DNA of 64,000 nt, taken from Massilia alkalitolerans DSM 17462 (GTDB taxonomy: Bacteria > Pseudomonadota > Gammaproteobacteria > Burkholderiales > Burkholderiaceae_D). Both the position numbers and the translations under genes were made by a program. This document shows, one piece after another, positions 43,201-51,881 of this stretch (position 1 is its first letter; every line of letters begins with the position of its first letter). The notes below the pieces were generated by a model, which was not told the DNA's origin, did not search any database, and worked only from the letters and a program-made list of their open reading frames with translations. The DNA lies in NCBI RefSeq assembly GCF_000427785.1, contig NZ_ATYR01000016.1:62001-126000 (forward strand), written 5' to 3'.

Positions 43201-44320
43201 TGTCCTTGCGCTTGCCCTGCAACTGCGGCAGGCCGAGCCAGTGATGCATCAGGGCGCGGAAGGTGAAGGGTTCGAGTGCCATCTCCCAGCTGCGCGAGGC
43301 CAGCACCTCGGCGTCGACGGTGCCGCGCCGGATCTCCTGCAGCATGCTGAGCTGGAAGACCACGGCCGTCTCCGGCCGCTGCACCGCGCGGGTGGCGATC
43401 TCCAGCCAGGCGTCGGCCAGCTTCAGCTGCGCCGGCTGATTGCTGCGCAGGAGGGCGGCCAGGTAGAGGTGGGCGCCGATACCGTCGAACACGGCCTTGC
43501 GCTTGCCGGTTTCGCGGCGCAGCTGCTTGAGCGCTCCTTCGATGCCGGGCAGGGCGACGTCGATGTCGTCGCGCAGCAGGGCGATCACGCTGCGCAGGAA
43601 CAGGCCGGCTGCGTCGTCGACCTCCTGCAGCAGCCTGGAGGCGTCGTCGAGCCGGCCGCACAGGATCAGGTGTTCGCCCAGCGCGATGCGCAGCGCGATC
43701 GAAGGATCGCCCTGGCCCGCGTGGGTTTCCGCGGCGGCGCGGATCGCGGGCGCAAGTTGAGGTTCTCGCTGCGCATGCTGGACCAGGGTCGCCAGCACGC
43801 CGTCGAGCAGCGAGGGATCGATGCGCTCGAGCAGGGCGGGCTCGAAGGGACGCGCGCAGACCTCGACCAGCGGATGCAGGTAGGACGCTTCATGGCAGCG
43901 CAGGCAGGCGGCCAGCAGCGGCGTGACGGTCGATCCGTTTTCGCCGGCCAGCAGGGCCATGCGCAGCAGGGCCAGGCCCTGGCGGTAGCTGCGCAGGACC
44001 GGCGTGCCCTGCCAGTCGCGGCGCAGCGGCGTGACGCGTTCGTAGGCTGCGCGCAGGCTGGCGAACAGGTCGCCGCACAAGGCGTGCTCGATGGCCGGCC
44101 ACACGGCGCCCGGCGCGATCGAGACGCCGCGTTCGCCGGCATCGAGGACCAGGCCCGCTTCACGCAGGCGCGCCAGCTCGGCCGCCCATTGTTCGGGCGG
44201 CAGCGACAGGCCGGCGGCCATCAGGTGTTCGAGGATGCGCTGGCGGCCCATGGGCTCGCCGCCCAGCGCCAGCAGGGACAGGAGCGCCTGCTCGCCGCTT
44301 TCCAGTTCTTGAAAAATCAT
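40205..44320 (-). CDS. SNF2/RapA-family DEAD/DEAH-box ATPase (copy 2), 1371 residues
   Basis: A very long Snf2 ATPase. The last ~470 residues form the motor: [18 protein letters not shown] (motif I, about residue 934), [27 protein letters not shown] (motif II, about 1027), [16 protein letters not shown], and [26 protein letters not shown] with [11 protein letters not shown] (motif VI, about 1303). The first 900 residues are poorly conserved; the N-terminal ~90 residues look like a winged-helix-type domain, followed by helical repeat-like sequence. It overlaps the preceding S9 peptidase gene by 4 bp. The motor is paralogous to copy 1 at 3.9-7.0 kb. Role unknown; probably a dsDNA translocase. 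Confidence 0.92.
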   Translation of the reverse strand: [1371 protein letters not shown]

Positions 44321-46230
44321 GCAGCCGGCAGGTTCTCGATCTCCACCGCCGGCAGGCCGGCAGGCACGGGGATGTGGAAGACACGCAGGTAGAACACCAG
44401 CTCGGATTCCAGCGTCGTCACCACGCTCTCGGCCTTGCGGAAGCCGTGGCCTTCGCCCTCCAGGGTGATGTAGGCCACCGGCACCCGGCGCGCGCGCAGC
44501 GCCTCGACCATGGTTTCGGATTGCTGGGGCGGCACCACCATGTCGTCCAGGCCCTGGAAGAAGATCATCGGGCGTTTCAGCTTATCGGTGTGGTGGATCG
44601 GCGAACGCTCGCGGTAGACCTGTTCGGCGCGATCCGGCGGCGCGATCAGGTACTGGTTGTAGTGCGACTCGAACTTGTGCGAATCCGCATCCAGTCCGGC
44701 CAGGTCGGACACGCCGTAGTAGCAGGCGCCCGCCTTGAACAGGTCGTGGAAGGCGAGGGCGGACAAGGTCGTCAGGCCGCCGGCGCTGCTGCCGCGCACC
44801 AGCAGGCGCTCCGAATCGACCAGGCCCTGCTCCGCCAGGTAACGGGCGCCGGCCACGCAGTCCTCCACGTCGACCACGCCCCACTGGCCCTTGAGCAGGT
44901 CGCGGTAGGCGCGGCCGAAGCCGGTGCTGCCGCCGTAGTTCACGTCCAGCACCGCAAAGCCGCGGCTGGTCCAGAACTGGGTGGCCAGTTTGAGGGTGCT
45001 GGCCGCCATGCCGGTCGGGCCGCCGTGGCCGATGACGATCAGGGGCGGCAGTTCGCCCGCTGAGGGAGCGAAGTCGGCATTGGTGGGCGGATAGTGGAAG
45101 GCGTAGGCGGTGCGTCCGTTCGCGCTCGGGTAGCTGATCGAACGTGGCACCGACAGGTAGCCGACATCCGGCAACTGCGCGATCGAGCGAGCCAGCACGT
45201 CGTGCCGACCGCCGTCCAGATCGATGCGCGCCAGTTCGAGCGCGACCGTCGGCGCGCCGCCCAGCAGCGCAACCGTGTGCGCGTTCACGCGCAGTTCGCG
45301 GATTTCCTCGTAGGGCGTCGGCACCTCGGTGAGCTGGCCATTGCGCAGGCGCGCCAGCTTGCTGACCCCGCCCTCGATGTAGGCGCAGACGATTTCCTCG
45401 TCCGAAGTAAAGCCGTACAGCGAGCCGCCGAAGGTCCACAACGGCCCGCCGAATTCCGCTTGGCGCGGGCACAGCGCCCCCACCACGCCATGTTCGAAGC
45501 GGTACAGGTTCCACCAGCCGCTGCGGTCGGACACGAAGTGCAGCACGCCGCCGGGCGACCATTCCGGCTGGCAGACCGATTCCTGCGGCCCGCCCGCCAC
45601 CAGCCGGCCATTGGCCAGCGTGCCGTCGTCCATGATGTCGGCCAGCCACAGTTCGCTGCCTTCCCAGGGCATGCGCGGATGGTCCCAGCACAGCCAGGCC
45701 AGGTGGCGCCCGTCCGGGGAGATGCGCGGCGCGGCATAGAAGTCGTTGCCGTCCACCAGCACGGTTTCAGCACCGTCGAAGCCGATGGCGGCGATCGTGT
45801 TCTCGGGGGTGTGGCCGCCGGCGGAATGGTCTTCGCGCACGGCCACCAGGCGCCGGCGCTGCGCATCGACCACGAAGTCGGCGTAGCGCTGCTTGTTGTC
45901 CTCGGCAGTGACCGGCGTCGGCTGCGCGCCCGGCTCGACCCGGTACAGCCGGCTGTCGGCGTGGTTCGAGAACCAGGCGACGCCATCGGCGACCGTGACC
46001 GCGCCGCCGCCGTATTCGTGCACCTTGCTGCGCACGTTGAACGGGGCCGGCGTCAGTTCGCCCCGGCTGCCCACCAGCGTCGAGCGTCCCGCCTCGCTGG
46101 CCCGTCCTTCCAGCCAGTACAGGTCGGCGCCGTCGAGCAGCAGCGAGGCGAGCGGCGTGGCGCCGGCCGCGACGACGGAGGCGGTGATCGGTGAGGTCCA
46201 GGTGCCGCAAGGGGCTTGCTGTTTGGTCAT
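44317..46230 (-). CDS. S9-family serine peptidase (acylaminoacyl-peptidase type)
   Basis: A 637-residue prolyl-oligopeptidase-family enzyme. An N-terminal beta-propeller is followed by the alpha/beta-hydrolase domain: [40 protein letters not shown], nucleophile in [15 protein letters not shown], Asp in [15 protein letters not shown] and His in [13 protein letters not shown] use the ATG at 46230, preceded by GAGAGAA; a TTG five codons upstream is in frame but less likely. No signal peptide, so cytoplasmic. Divergent from hemE (100-bp gap) and translationally coupled to SNF2 copy 2. Confidence 0.92.
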
Positions 46231-46330
46231 GACGGGTTCTCTCAATGGCTGGCTCGGTACAAGAACGCATTATAAGTGGGGGGCCAAAGATGCGATAATG
46301 GAGGTTTTCCCTCCGCATTCATTGTCAGCC

Positions 46331-47413
46331 ATGCCACAATTCGCCCCGCTTCAGAACGACACCTTCCTGCGTGCGCTGCTGCGCCAGCCGACCGACTACA
46401 CCCCGGTGTGGCTGATGCGCCAGGCGGGCCGCTACCTGCCGGAATACCGCGCCACGCGCAAGCAGGCGGGCTCGTTCCTGGGGCTGGCAAAGAATCCGGA
46501 TTTCGCCACCGAAGTCACCCTGCAACCGCTCGACCGCTATCCGCTGGATGCCTCGATCCTGTTCTCGGACATCCTGACGGTGCCGGATGCGATGGGGCTG
46601 GGACTGTATTTCGCCGACGGCGAGGGCCCGAAGTTCGAGCGCCCGCTGCGCACGGAAGCCGAGGTACGCGCCCTGCAGGTACCGGATATGGCGTCGCTCG
46701 ACTACGTCTTCAAGGCGGTGACCCAGATCCGCACCGCCATCAACGGCCGCGTGCCCCTGATCGGTTTCTCGGGCAGCCCCTGGACCCTGGCCTGCTACAT
46801 GGTCGAAGGCGGCGGCTCGCGCGAATTCCACACCATCAAGAAAATGCTGTATGCGCGCCCCGACCTGATGCACCACATCCTGGACACCAACGCGCGCGCG
46901 GTCAGCCAGTACCTGAACGCCCAGATCGACGCCGGCGCCCAGGCCGTGATGATCTTCGATTCCTGGGGCGGCGCGCTGGCCGACGGCGCCTACCAGGAGT
47001 TCTCGCTGAACTACATGCGGATGGTCCTGAGCCAGCTGCAGCGCGAGAAGGATGGCGTGCGCATCCCGGCGATCGTGTTCACCAAGGGCGGCGGCCTGTG
47101 GCTGGACGAGATGGCGGACATCGGCGCCGACGCGCTGGGCCTGGACTGGACCGTCAACCTGGGCAAGGCGCGCGCGCTGGTGGGCGACCGCGTGGCCCTG
47201 CAGGGCAACCTCGACCCGGCCATCCTGTTCGCCGAACCGGAGCAGATCCGCGCCGAAGTCGAACGCAGCCTGACCGCCTACGGCAAGCCATCGAACGGCC
47301 ATGGCCACGTGTTCAACCTGGGCCACGGCATTTCGCAGTTCACGCCGCCGGAGTCGGTGACCGCCATGGTCGAGGCCGTGCACAACTTCAGCCGCCAGCA
47401 GCGCACCGCCTGA
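46331..47413 (+). CDS. hemE: HemE, uroporphyrinogen decarboxylase
   Basis: A 360-residue decarboxylase with the N-terminal signature [20 protein letters not shown] (catalytic Arg residues), [19 protein letters not shown] (catalytic Asp), [19 protein letters not shown] and the C-terminal [12 protein letters not shown]. It converts uroporphyrinogen III to coproporphyrinogen III in heme synthesis. I start at ATG 46331; the reading frame open to 45893 overlaps the divergent S9 gene. A 9-bp hairpin follows the stop. Confidence 0.97.
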   Translation: MPQFAPLQNDTFLRALLRQPTDYTPVWLMRQAGRYLPEYRATRKQAGSFLGLAKNPDFATEVTLQPLDRYPLDASILFSDILTVPDAMGLGLYFADGEGPKFERPLRTEAEVRALQVPDMASLDYVFKAVTQIRTAINGRVPLIGFSGSPWTLACYMVEGGGSREFHTIKKMLYARPDLMHHILDTNARAVSQYLNAQIDAGAQAVMIFDSWGGALADGAYQEFSLNYMRMVLSQLQREKDGVRIPAIVFTKGGGLWLDEMADIGADALGLDWTVNLGKARALVGDRVALQGNLDPAILFAEPEQIRAEVERSLTAYGKPSNGHGHVFNLGHGISQFTPPESVTAMVEAVHNFSRQQRTA

Positions 47414-47433
47414 ACCGGTCAGTATTGTCCCCA

Positions 47434-47455
47434 GCTGCAGCAGCATTGCTGCAGC
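47434..47455 (+). terminator. Hairpin after hemE
   Basis: A perfect 9-bp stem gctgcagca / tgctgcagc with the loop gcat, 20 bp after the hemE stop. An A-run rather than a T-run follows, so termination is uncertain. Confidence 0.4.
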
Positions 47456-47628
47456 AAAATCTCACTTGTTCACAAGTTCGTTAAACCCCAGAATTATTCC
47501 TGTGGACATCTTTGCCAAGCCTGAAAATACGTAAATCAATGATTCTTAAACGTTTTTTTCATGGCGAACTGTAGGTATACACAGTAGCAGAGAGCATTTA
47601 CAGGTAAATTGTCCCGGCTTCCTGTCCA

Positions 47629-47650
47629 TTGTTCACAAAGTTATGCACAG
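47629..47650 (+). promoter_or_regulatory. DnaA-box doublet 1
   Basis: TTGTTCACA (one mismatch) and TTATGCACA (exact) start 12 bp apart on the same strand, joined by AAG. The 22-bp unit is 18/22 identical to doublet 2 at 47919-47940. Same-strand boxes about one helical turn apart favour cooperative DnaA binding. Confidence 0.55.
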
Positions 47651-47918
47651 GATGACGGATGAGTTGTGAAAAGTGCTTCGTTTACGCGGACTTAGCTCAA
47701 CTCTTCAAGTAAGGTGTGAAGATTCTGGTGCACCGCAACGAGTTTTCCCATCACACATGTGCAGTTATGCACAGCAAGGCGATTCCAGCCCGCGTTGTTA
47801 ACAGGGATAACTCTGTATTTGCAAGTCATTGAATTTACTGGATAATTTATTGTTGTTCCAGTGAATCGCGCGTTTGGAGTTGATCTAACGTAAACCTCGA
47901 ACGGGGTCAAGTGCAGCG

Positions 47919-47940
47919 CTATTCACAAAGTTTTCCACAG
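47919..47940 (+). promoter_or_regulatory. DnaA-box doublet 2
   Basis: CTATTCACA (one mismatch) and TTTTCCACA (relaxed consensus) start 12 bp apart, joined by AAG as in doublet 1. It lies 39 bp before the priA start and so could also regulate priA. Confidence 0.55.
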
Positions 47941-47978
47941 CTTATTGGTTCTGGTTTCCTTACTCAAGAAGGTTGGAT

Positions 47979-49985
47979 TTGGCACACTGCTTCCTACAGG
48001 TTGCGCTCGATACACCGCTGAACAGCTGCTTCGATTACCGCTGGGAATGCCAGCCGGGCGAAGAGCCGGCGGTGGGCCAACTCGTGCTGGTGCCCTTCGC
48101 GCGCCGTGAGGTCGTGGGCCTGATCGTCGCCGTCAAGGAAGACACCGAGGTCCCGGCGGACAAGCTGAAGGATGCGATCGCCGTGCGCAGCCAGCTCTCG
48201 CCCTTGCCCGAGCGCTGGGTGGCGCTGGCGCGCTTTGCCGCCGACTATTACCAGCGCCCGCTCGGCGAGGTGGCGCTGCCCGGCCTGCCCAAGAACCTGC
48301 GGGTGCCGAAGACCGTGGCGCTGGACCGCGCGCTGAAAAAACTGGCCAAGGAGGGGAGTCCGCACGATCCGACGCCCTCTGGCATGCCCGTGCTGAATCC
48401 GGCGCAGCAGGAAGCGGCGGGCAGCATCGGCGGGGCGCAGGGCTTTACCCCGATCCTGCTGTACGGTGTCACCGGCAGCGGCAAGACCGAGGTGTACCTG
48501 CAGGCCTGCGCCCAGGTGCTGGCGCGCGAGCAGGACGCCCAGATCCTGATCCTGGTCCCGGAAATCAACCTGACCCCGCAACTGGAAGGGAACATCCGCG
48601 CGCGCTTCCCCGGCGTGATGCTGGCCACCCTGCACAGCAGCCTGTCCGAGGGCGAGCGCATGCTGCACTGGCTCGCCGCCCACCAGGGCCGGGCGCGCAT
48701 CGTGCTGGGTACGCGCCTGGCCATCCTGTCCTCGCTGCCGAGCCTCAAATTGATCATCATCGACGAGGAGCACGACCCCTCGTACAAGCAGCAGGAAGGC
48801 CTGCGCTATTCGGCGCGCGACCTGGCCGTGTGGCGCGCGCACCAGCTGGGCATTCCGATCGTGCTCGGTTCGGCCACGCCTTCGCTCGAGACCTGGCACC
48901 ACGCCCAGTCCGGCCGCTACCGCAAGCTCGAGCTGCGCGAGCGCGCCGTGCGCGATGCCGTGCTCCCCACCGTGAAGCTGGTCGACATGGAACGCGACCG
49001 CCCCAAGGACGGACTCACGGGCGCCCTGATCGCCGCGCTGCGGGGGCGCCTGGACCGCGGCGAACAGTCGCTGCTGTTCCTGAACCGGCGCGGCTACGCC
49101 CCGGTGATCTGCTGCGACGCCTGCGGCTGGATCAGCAACTGCACCCGCTGCACCGCCTTCATGGTGCTGCACCGCCCCGAGCACCGGTTGCGCTGCCACC
49201 ACTGCAGCCTGGAACTGCGCATCCCGCGCCATTGCCCGACCTGCGGCAACGTCGACCTGCAGCCGCTCGGGCGCGGCACCCAGCGCATCGAGGAAGGGCT
49301 GGCGGCGATGTTCCCGGAAGCGCGCATCCTGCGCATCGACGCCGATTCCACGCGCCTGAAGGGCAGCGCCCAGGCGGCTTTCGACACCGTGCACCGGGGC
49401 GAGGTCGACATCCTGGTCGGCACCCAGATGGTCGCCAAGGGCCACGACTTCAAGAAGCTCACCCTGGTGGGCATCCTGAACCCGGACACCGCCCTGTTCT
49501 CGCAGGACTACCGCGCCAGCGAGCGCCTGTTCGCCCAGCTGATGCAGGTGGCGGGGCGCGCCGGCCGCGCCGGAGCCGCTTCGGAGGTGCTGGTGCAGAC
49601 CCGCTACGCCAGTCACCCGCTGTATGGCGCCGTCGTGCGCCACGACTACGACCGCTTCGCCGGCAGCCTGCTGGAAGAACGCCGCCAGGCCGGCCTGCCG
49701 CCCTTCATGTACCAGGCGCTACTGCGCGCCGAGGCGCCCGAGCTGGCCAATGCGATCGCCTTCCTGGAGGCGGCGCGCGACAGCCTGGTGTGGGATGCGG
49801 TGATGATCAACGACCCGATCCCGATGACGATGACGCGCGTGCACAACGTCGACCGTGCGCAGCTGCTGGTGGAATCGAGCTCGCGCCCAGCCCTGCAGGC
49901 TTTCCTGCGCGAGTGGGTCGAGATCCTGCGCGCGATGAAATCGCGCGTGCGCTGGTCGCTCGAGGTCGACCCGCTCGATATCTGA
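47979..49985 (+). CDS. priA: PriA, primosomal replication-restart helicase
   Basis: A 668-residue SF2 helicase: N-terminal DNA-binding domain (FLQVALDTPLNSCFDYRW), Walker A GVTGSGKTEVYLQ, DEEH box IIDEEHDPSYKQQEGLRYSA, and the zinc cysteines in CCDACGWISNCTRC and CHHCSLELRIPRHCPTCG near residues 377-415, then GRGTQRIEEGL and QMVAKGHDF. PriA restarts stalled forks by loading DnaB. I use the TTG at 47979: AAGAAGG is 6 nt upstream, whereas the TTG at 47973 touches it. The non-ATG start suggests modest translation. Confidence 0.95.
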   Translation: MAHCFLQVALDTPLNSCFDYRWECQPGEEPAVGQLVLVPFARREVVGLIVAVKEDTEVPADKLKDAIAVRSQLSPLPERWVALARFAADYYQRPLGEVALPGLPKNLRVPKTVALDRALKKLAKEGSPHDPTPSGMPVLNPAQQEAAGSIGGAQGFTPILLYGVTGSGKTEVYLQACAQVLAREQDAQILILVPEINLTPQLEGNIRARFPGVMLATLHSSLSEGERMLHWLAAHQGRARIVLGTRLAILSSLPSLKLIIIDEEHDPSYKQQEGLRYSARDLAVWRAHQLGIPIVLGSATPSLETWHHAQSGRYRKLELRERAVRDAVLPTVKLVDMERDRPKDGLTGALIAALRGRLDRGEQSLLFLNRRGYAPVICCDACGWISNCTRCTAFMVLHRPEHRLRCHHCSLELRIPRHCPTCGNVDLQPLGRGTQRIEEGLAAMFPEARILRIDADSTRLKGSAQAAFDTVHRGEVDILVGTQMVAKGHDFKKLTLVGILNPDTALFSQDYRASERLFAQLMQVAGRAGRAGAASEVLVQTRYASHPLYGAVVRHDYDRFAGSLLEERRQAGLPPFMYQALLRAEAPELANAIAFLEAARDSLVWDAVMINDPIPMTMTRVHNVDRAQLLVESSSRPALQAFLREWVEILRAMKSRVRWSLEVDPLDI

Positions 49986-50007
49986 GCCAGCTTGCCGAAA
50001 GCCTCCC

Positions 50008-50841
50008 ATGACCTTCCCGACTGCCGCACGCCTCCCGCTTCTGCTTGCATTGCTTGCCCTGCTGCCCGCGGCGCAGCTTGGGGCCGCGACGCATGCCGGA
50101 CTCGATGTGGTCCATGAGGTACGCAACCGGATCGCGGCAAGCGACTGCGGGGCCGCCGTGGAGCGCCTCAAGAGCGGGCTGAAATGGGGCTATCCCGAGG
50201 TGGTGCTGCTGGCCGGATCGATGTACGAGCACGGCATCTGCGTCAAGGCCAGCTGGGACACTGCGCTGACCTTCTACGTCCGGGCCCATGAGGGCGGGGC
50301 GCCGGAAGCCGCCGAACGGATCGCCGCCGGTTTTGCCGACCCGGCCAGGGGGCCCGATGCCGCAGCGGCGCTGTGGTGGAACCTGCAGGGCCGTGGCAGC
50401 GCGCGTACCGAGGCCTGCGCCGTCAGTCCGCAGGCCGCAACGGACCCGGATCGCTTCGTCGCGGAACTGCGTACCTGGCATCCGTCCAGACTGGCGATCT
50501 GCAACTACATCGTCGGCGTGATCTCGACGATTTCCGCGGAAATGCGCTATCCGGGCCACGCCGAGGTGCTTGGCCTGGGTGGCGAAGTGAGCTTGCGCTT
50601 CCTGCCCGGGGTGCCGCGCATCGACCTGAAAATGGGCGGCAGCGGCGTCTATGTTCCGTACGGCGTGATCAGGGGCGATTCGCTGCCCAGCCGCCCCCTG
50701 GTGCCTTTGGTGCCGCTGAGCGGCTCGTTCGAGCATGCGATGCACGCGCTGGTCAATGATGCCCTGCGCCGCTATTCGCAGCCGGCCGGCATTCCCGCCG
50801 ATGCCCAGGCCGGGGTCCAGTTCCTGTTCAAGCGCGAATGA
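50008..50841 (+). CDS. Secreted protein with Sel1-like repeats, function unknown
   Basis: A 277-residue protein with a Sec signal peptide (LPLLLALLALLPAAQLGAA). Residues about 55-115 resemble Sel1/TPR-like repeats (LLAGSMYEHGICVKASWDTALTFYVRAHEGGAPEAAERIA). The C-terminal half contains a beta-rich segment (AEVLGLGGEVSLRFLPGVPRI) of unknown fold. It follows priA by 22 bp on the same strand and may be read from the same transcript. No family assignment beyond the repeats. Confidence 0.6.
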   Translation: MTFPTAARLPLLLALLALLPAAQLGAATHAGLDVVHEVRNRIAASDCGAAVERLKSGLKWGYPEVVLLAGSMYEHGICVKASWDTALTFYVRAHEGGAPEAAERIAAGFADPARGPDAAAALWWNLQGRGSARTEACAVSPQAATDPDRFVAELRTWHPSRLAICNYIVGVISTISAEMRYPGHAEVLGLGGEVSLRFLPGVPRIDLKMGGSGVYVPYGVIRGDSLPSRPLVPLVPLSGSFEHAMHALVNDALRRYSQPAGIPADAQAGVQFLFKRE

Positions 50842-50901
50842 GGCAATCCGAAAGGATTCACGTTCATCCGCACGGCTGGGCTGTGCCCCTTGAGACGACA
50901 T

Positions 50902-51768
50902 TCACTGTCGGGATCCAGTACCAGATGCGCTGAGCCGGCGGGCAGCCTGGGCGGCTGGGGTATCGCCCAGCGGCAGCAGGGTGATCGAGCGCGCCAGCCC
51001 GCGCACGAGCGCCGCCTCGCCGGGCCGCAGGCCCTGCTTGCGCAACTGGGGCAATGAACGCACCGGCTCCGGCACGATGTCCACGGCGGCGCGTACCAGC
51101 AGCCGCTGCAGGGGCCGCATCGGGCCCGGTACCAGCGGCGTCTCGTGCATGATCCGCAGGAAGTCGGCCAGGATGCCGGAGCCTTCCAGCCGGGGCGCCG
51201 TTTCGGCCAGCAAGGCTTCCCACGCTCCCCAGGAGCGCGGCGCGCCAAGCGCGCCATACAGCCGGGCAGCGGTCTCGCCTTCGGCAAAGGCGGCATCCTT
51301 TTCGGGCGCCGACAGGGGCCGCAGGTAGCGGTGGTAGGCTTCGGTGAAGCCAAAGGCGGCGGTGGCCTGCACCCAGTCGAGCAGGCGCGGGTCGTTGGCG
51401 CGGTAGGGCATGCCTGCGGGCGTCGTGCCCCGTACCCGCTCATGCATGCGCACCACGCGCGCGATCATCTGCTCGGCCGCCGAGCGCGGCCCGTAGACGG
51501 TCATCATGGCCGCGAAGCCGGTGCGGCGCAGGCGCATGACCGGGTCCTGCCGGAAGCCGCCCTGGTCCCACACGCCGGAGCGCACCGAGGGTTCGCTCAG
51601 CTCGAGCAGCACCGCCGCCACCCCGCCCACGAACAGGACGACCGGATTGGCGAACACCTGCCAGGCGATGCCGTCGCGGGGAGCGAGCGCAGGCTCGCCT
51701 GCCGGCTGGTTGAAATCGAAGGCCATGCCCGGAGGCGGGCGCAGCAGCTCCCTGATCGGTTCCAGCAT
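50902..51768 (-). CDS. DUF2236 / MpaB-type oxygenase-like protein
   Basis: A 288-residue protein of the DUF2236 (MpaB/LtmB-like) family: FANPVVLFVGGVAAVLLELSEP, RRTGFAAMMTVYG, the conserved VRMHERVRGTTPAGMPYRANDP segment and LLDWVQATAAFGFTEAYHRY. Family members include heme-dependent rubber oxygenases and fungal biosynthetic proteins; a histidine in MHERV could be relevant. I start at the internal ATG at 51768 because GGGAGG lies just upstream; the ATG at 51780 is the alternative. Stand-alone, divergent from the flavoprotein gene. Confidence 0.75.
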   Translation of the reverse strand: MLEPIRELLRPPPGMAFDFNQPAGEPALAPRDGIAWQVFANPVVLFVGGVAAVLLELSEPSVRSGVWDQGGFRQDPVMRLRRTGFAAMMTVYGPRSAAEQMIARVVRMHERVRGTTPAGMPYRANDPRLLDWVQATAAFGFTEAYHRYLRPLSAPEKDAAFAEGETAARLYGALGAPRSWGAWEALLAETAPRLEGSGILADFLRIMHETPLVPGPMRPLQRLLVRAAVDIVPEPVRSLPQLRKQGLRPGEAALVRGLARSITLLPLGDTPAAQAARRLSASGTGSRQ

Positions 51769-51881
51769 TCGCCCTCCCATGGTGACAGGTGATCATGGTG
51801 GCACATTGGCCCGGTTCCGGCGGTCCGGCTGAAAATCGCGTATCGTTTCGTCATCATCTGTAGAAAGACCCGGAGAAGACG

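Larger units (their letters stand above)
47456..47978. other. Low-GC hemE-priA intergenic region with DnaA-box-like sites (origin-like or DnaA-binding locus)
   Basis: This gap is markedly AT-richer than the genes around it. It holds exact TTWTNCACA-type DnaA boxes at 47641-47649, 47765-47773 (both TTATGCACA) and 47931-47939 (TTTTCCACA), and one-mismatch boxes at 47466-47474, 47629-47637, 47919-47927 and, on the minus strand, 47665-47673. Two of the exact boxes lie in a repeated doublet. AT-rich stretches at 47520-47605 and 47821-47860 could unwind. GTWWAC hexamers occur at 47575, 47680, 47797 and 47890. No gene is seen. dnaA is not in the window. Confidence 0.55.

Noticed and set aside
26817..44320. 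A defence system of the DISARM or restriction-modification type, because SNF2 helicases and a DNA methyltransferase occur in one window.
   Set aside because: The methyltransferase is fused into the his operon, over 13 kb from the nearer SNF2 gene and on the other strand. No DUF1998 (DrmB), phospholipase-D (DrmC) or endonuclease gene is seen.
46231..46330. An extended hemE start in the frame open from 45893.
   Set aside because: The added sequence overlaps the divergent S9 peptidase gene and does not match HemE, whose conserved N-terminus begins at 46331.
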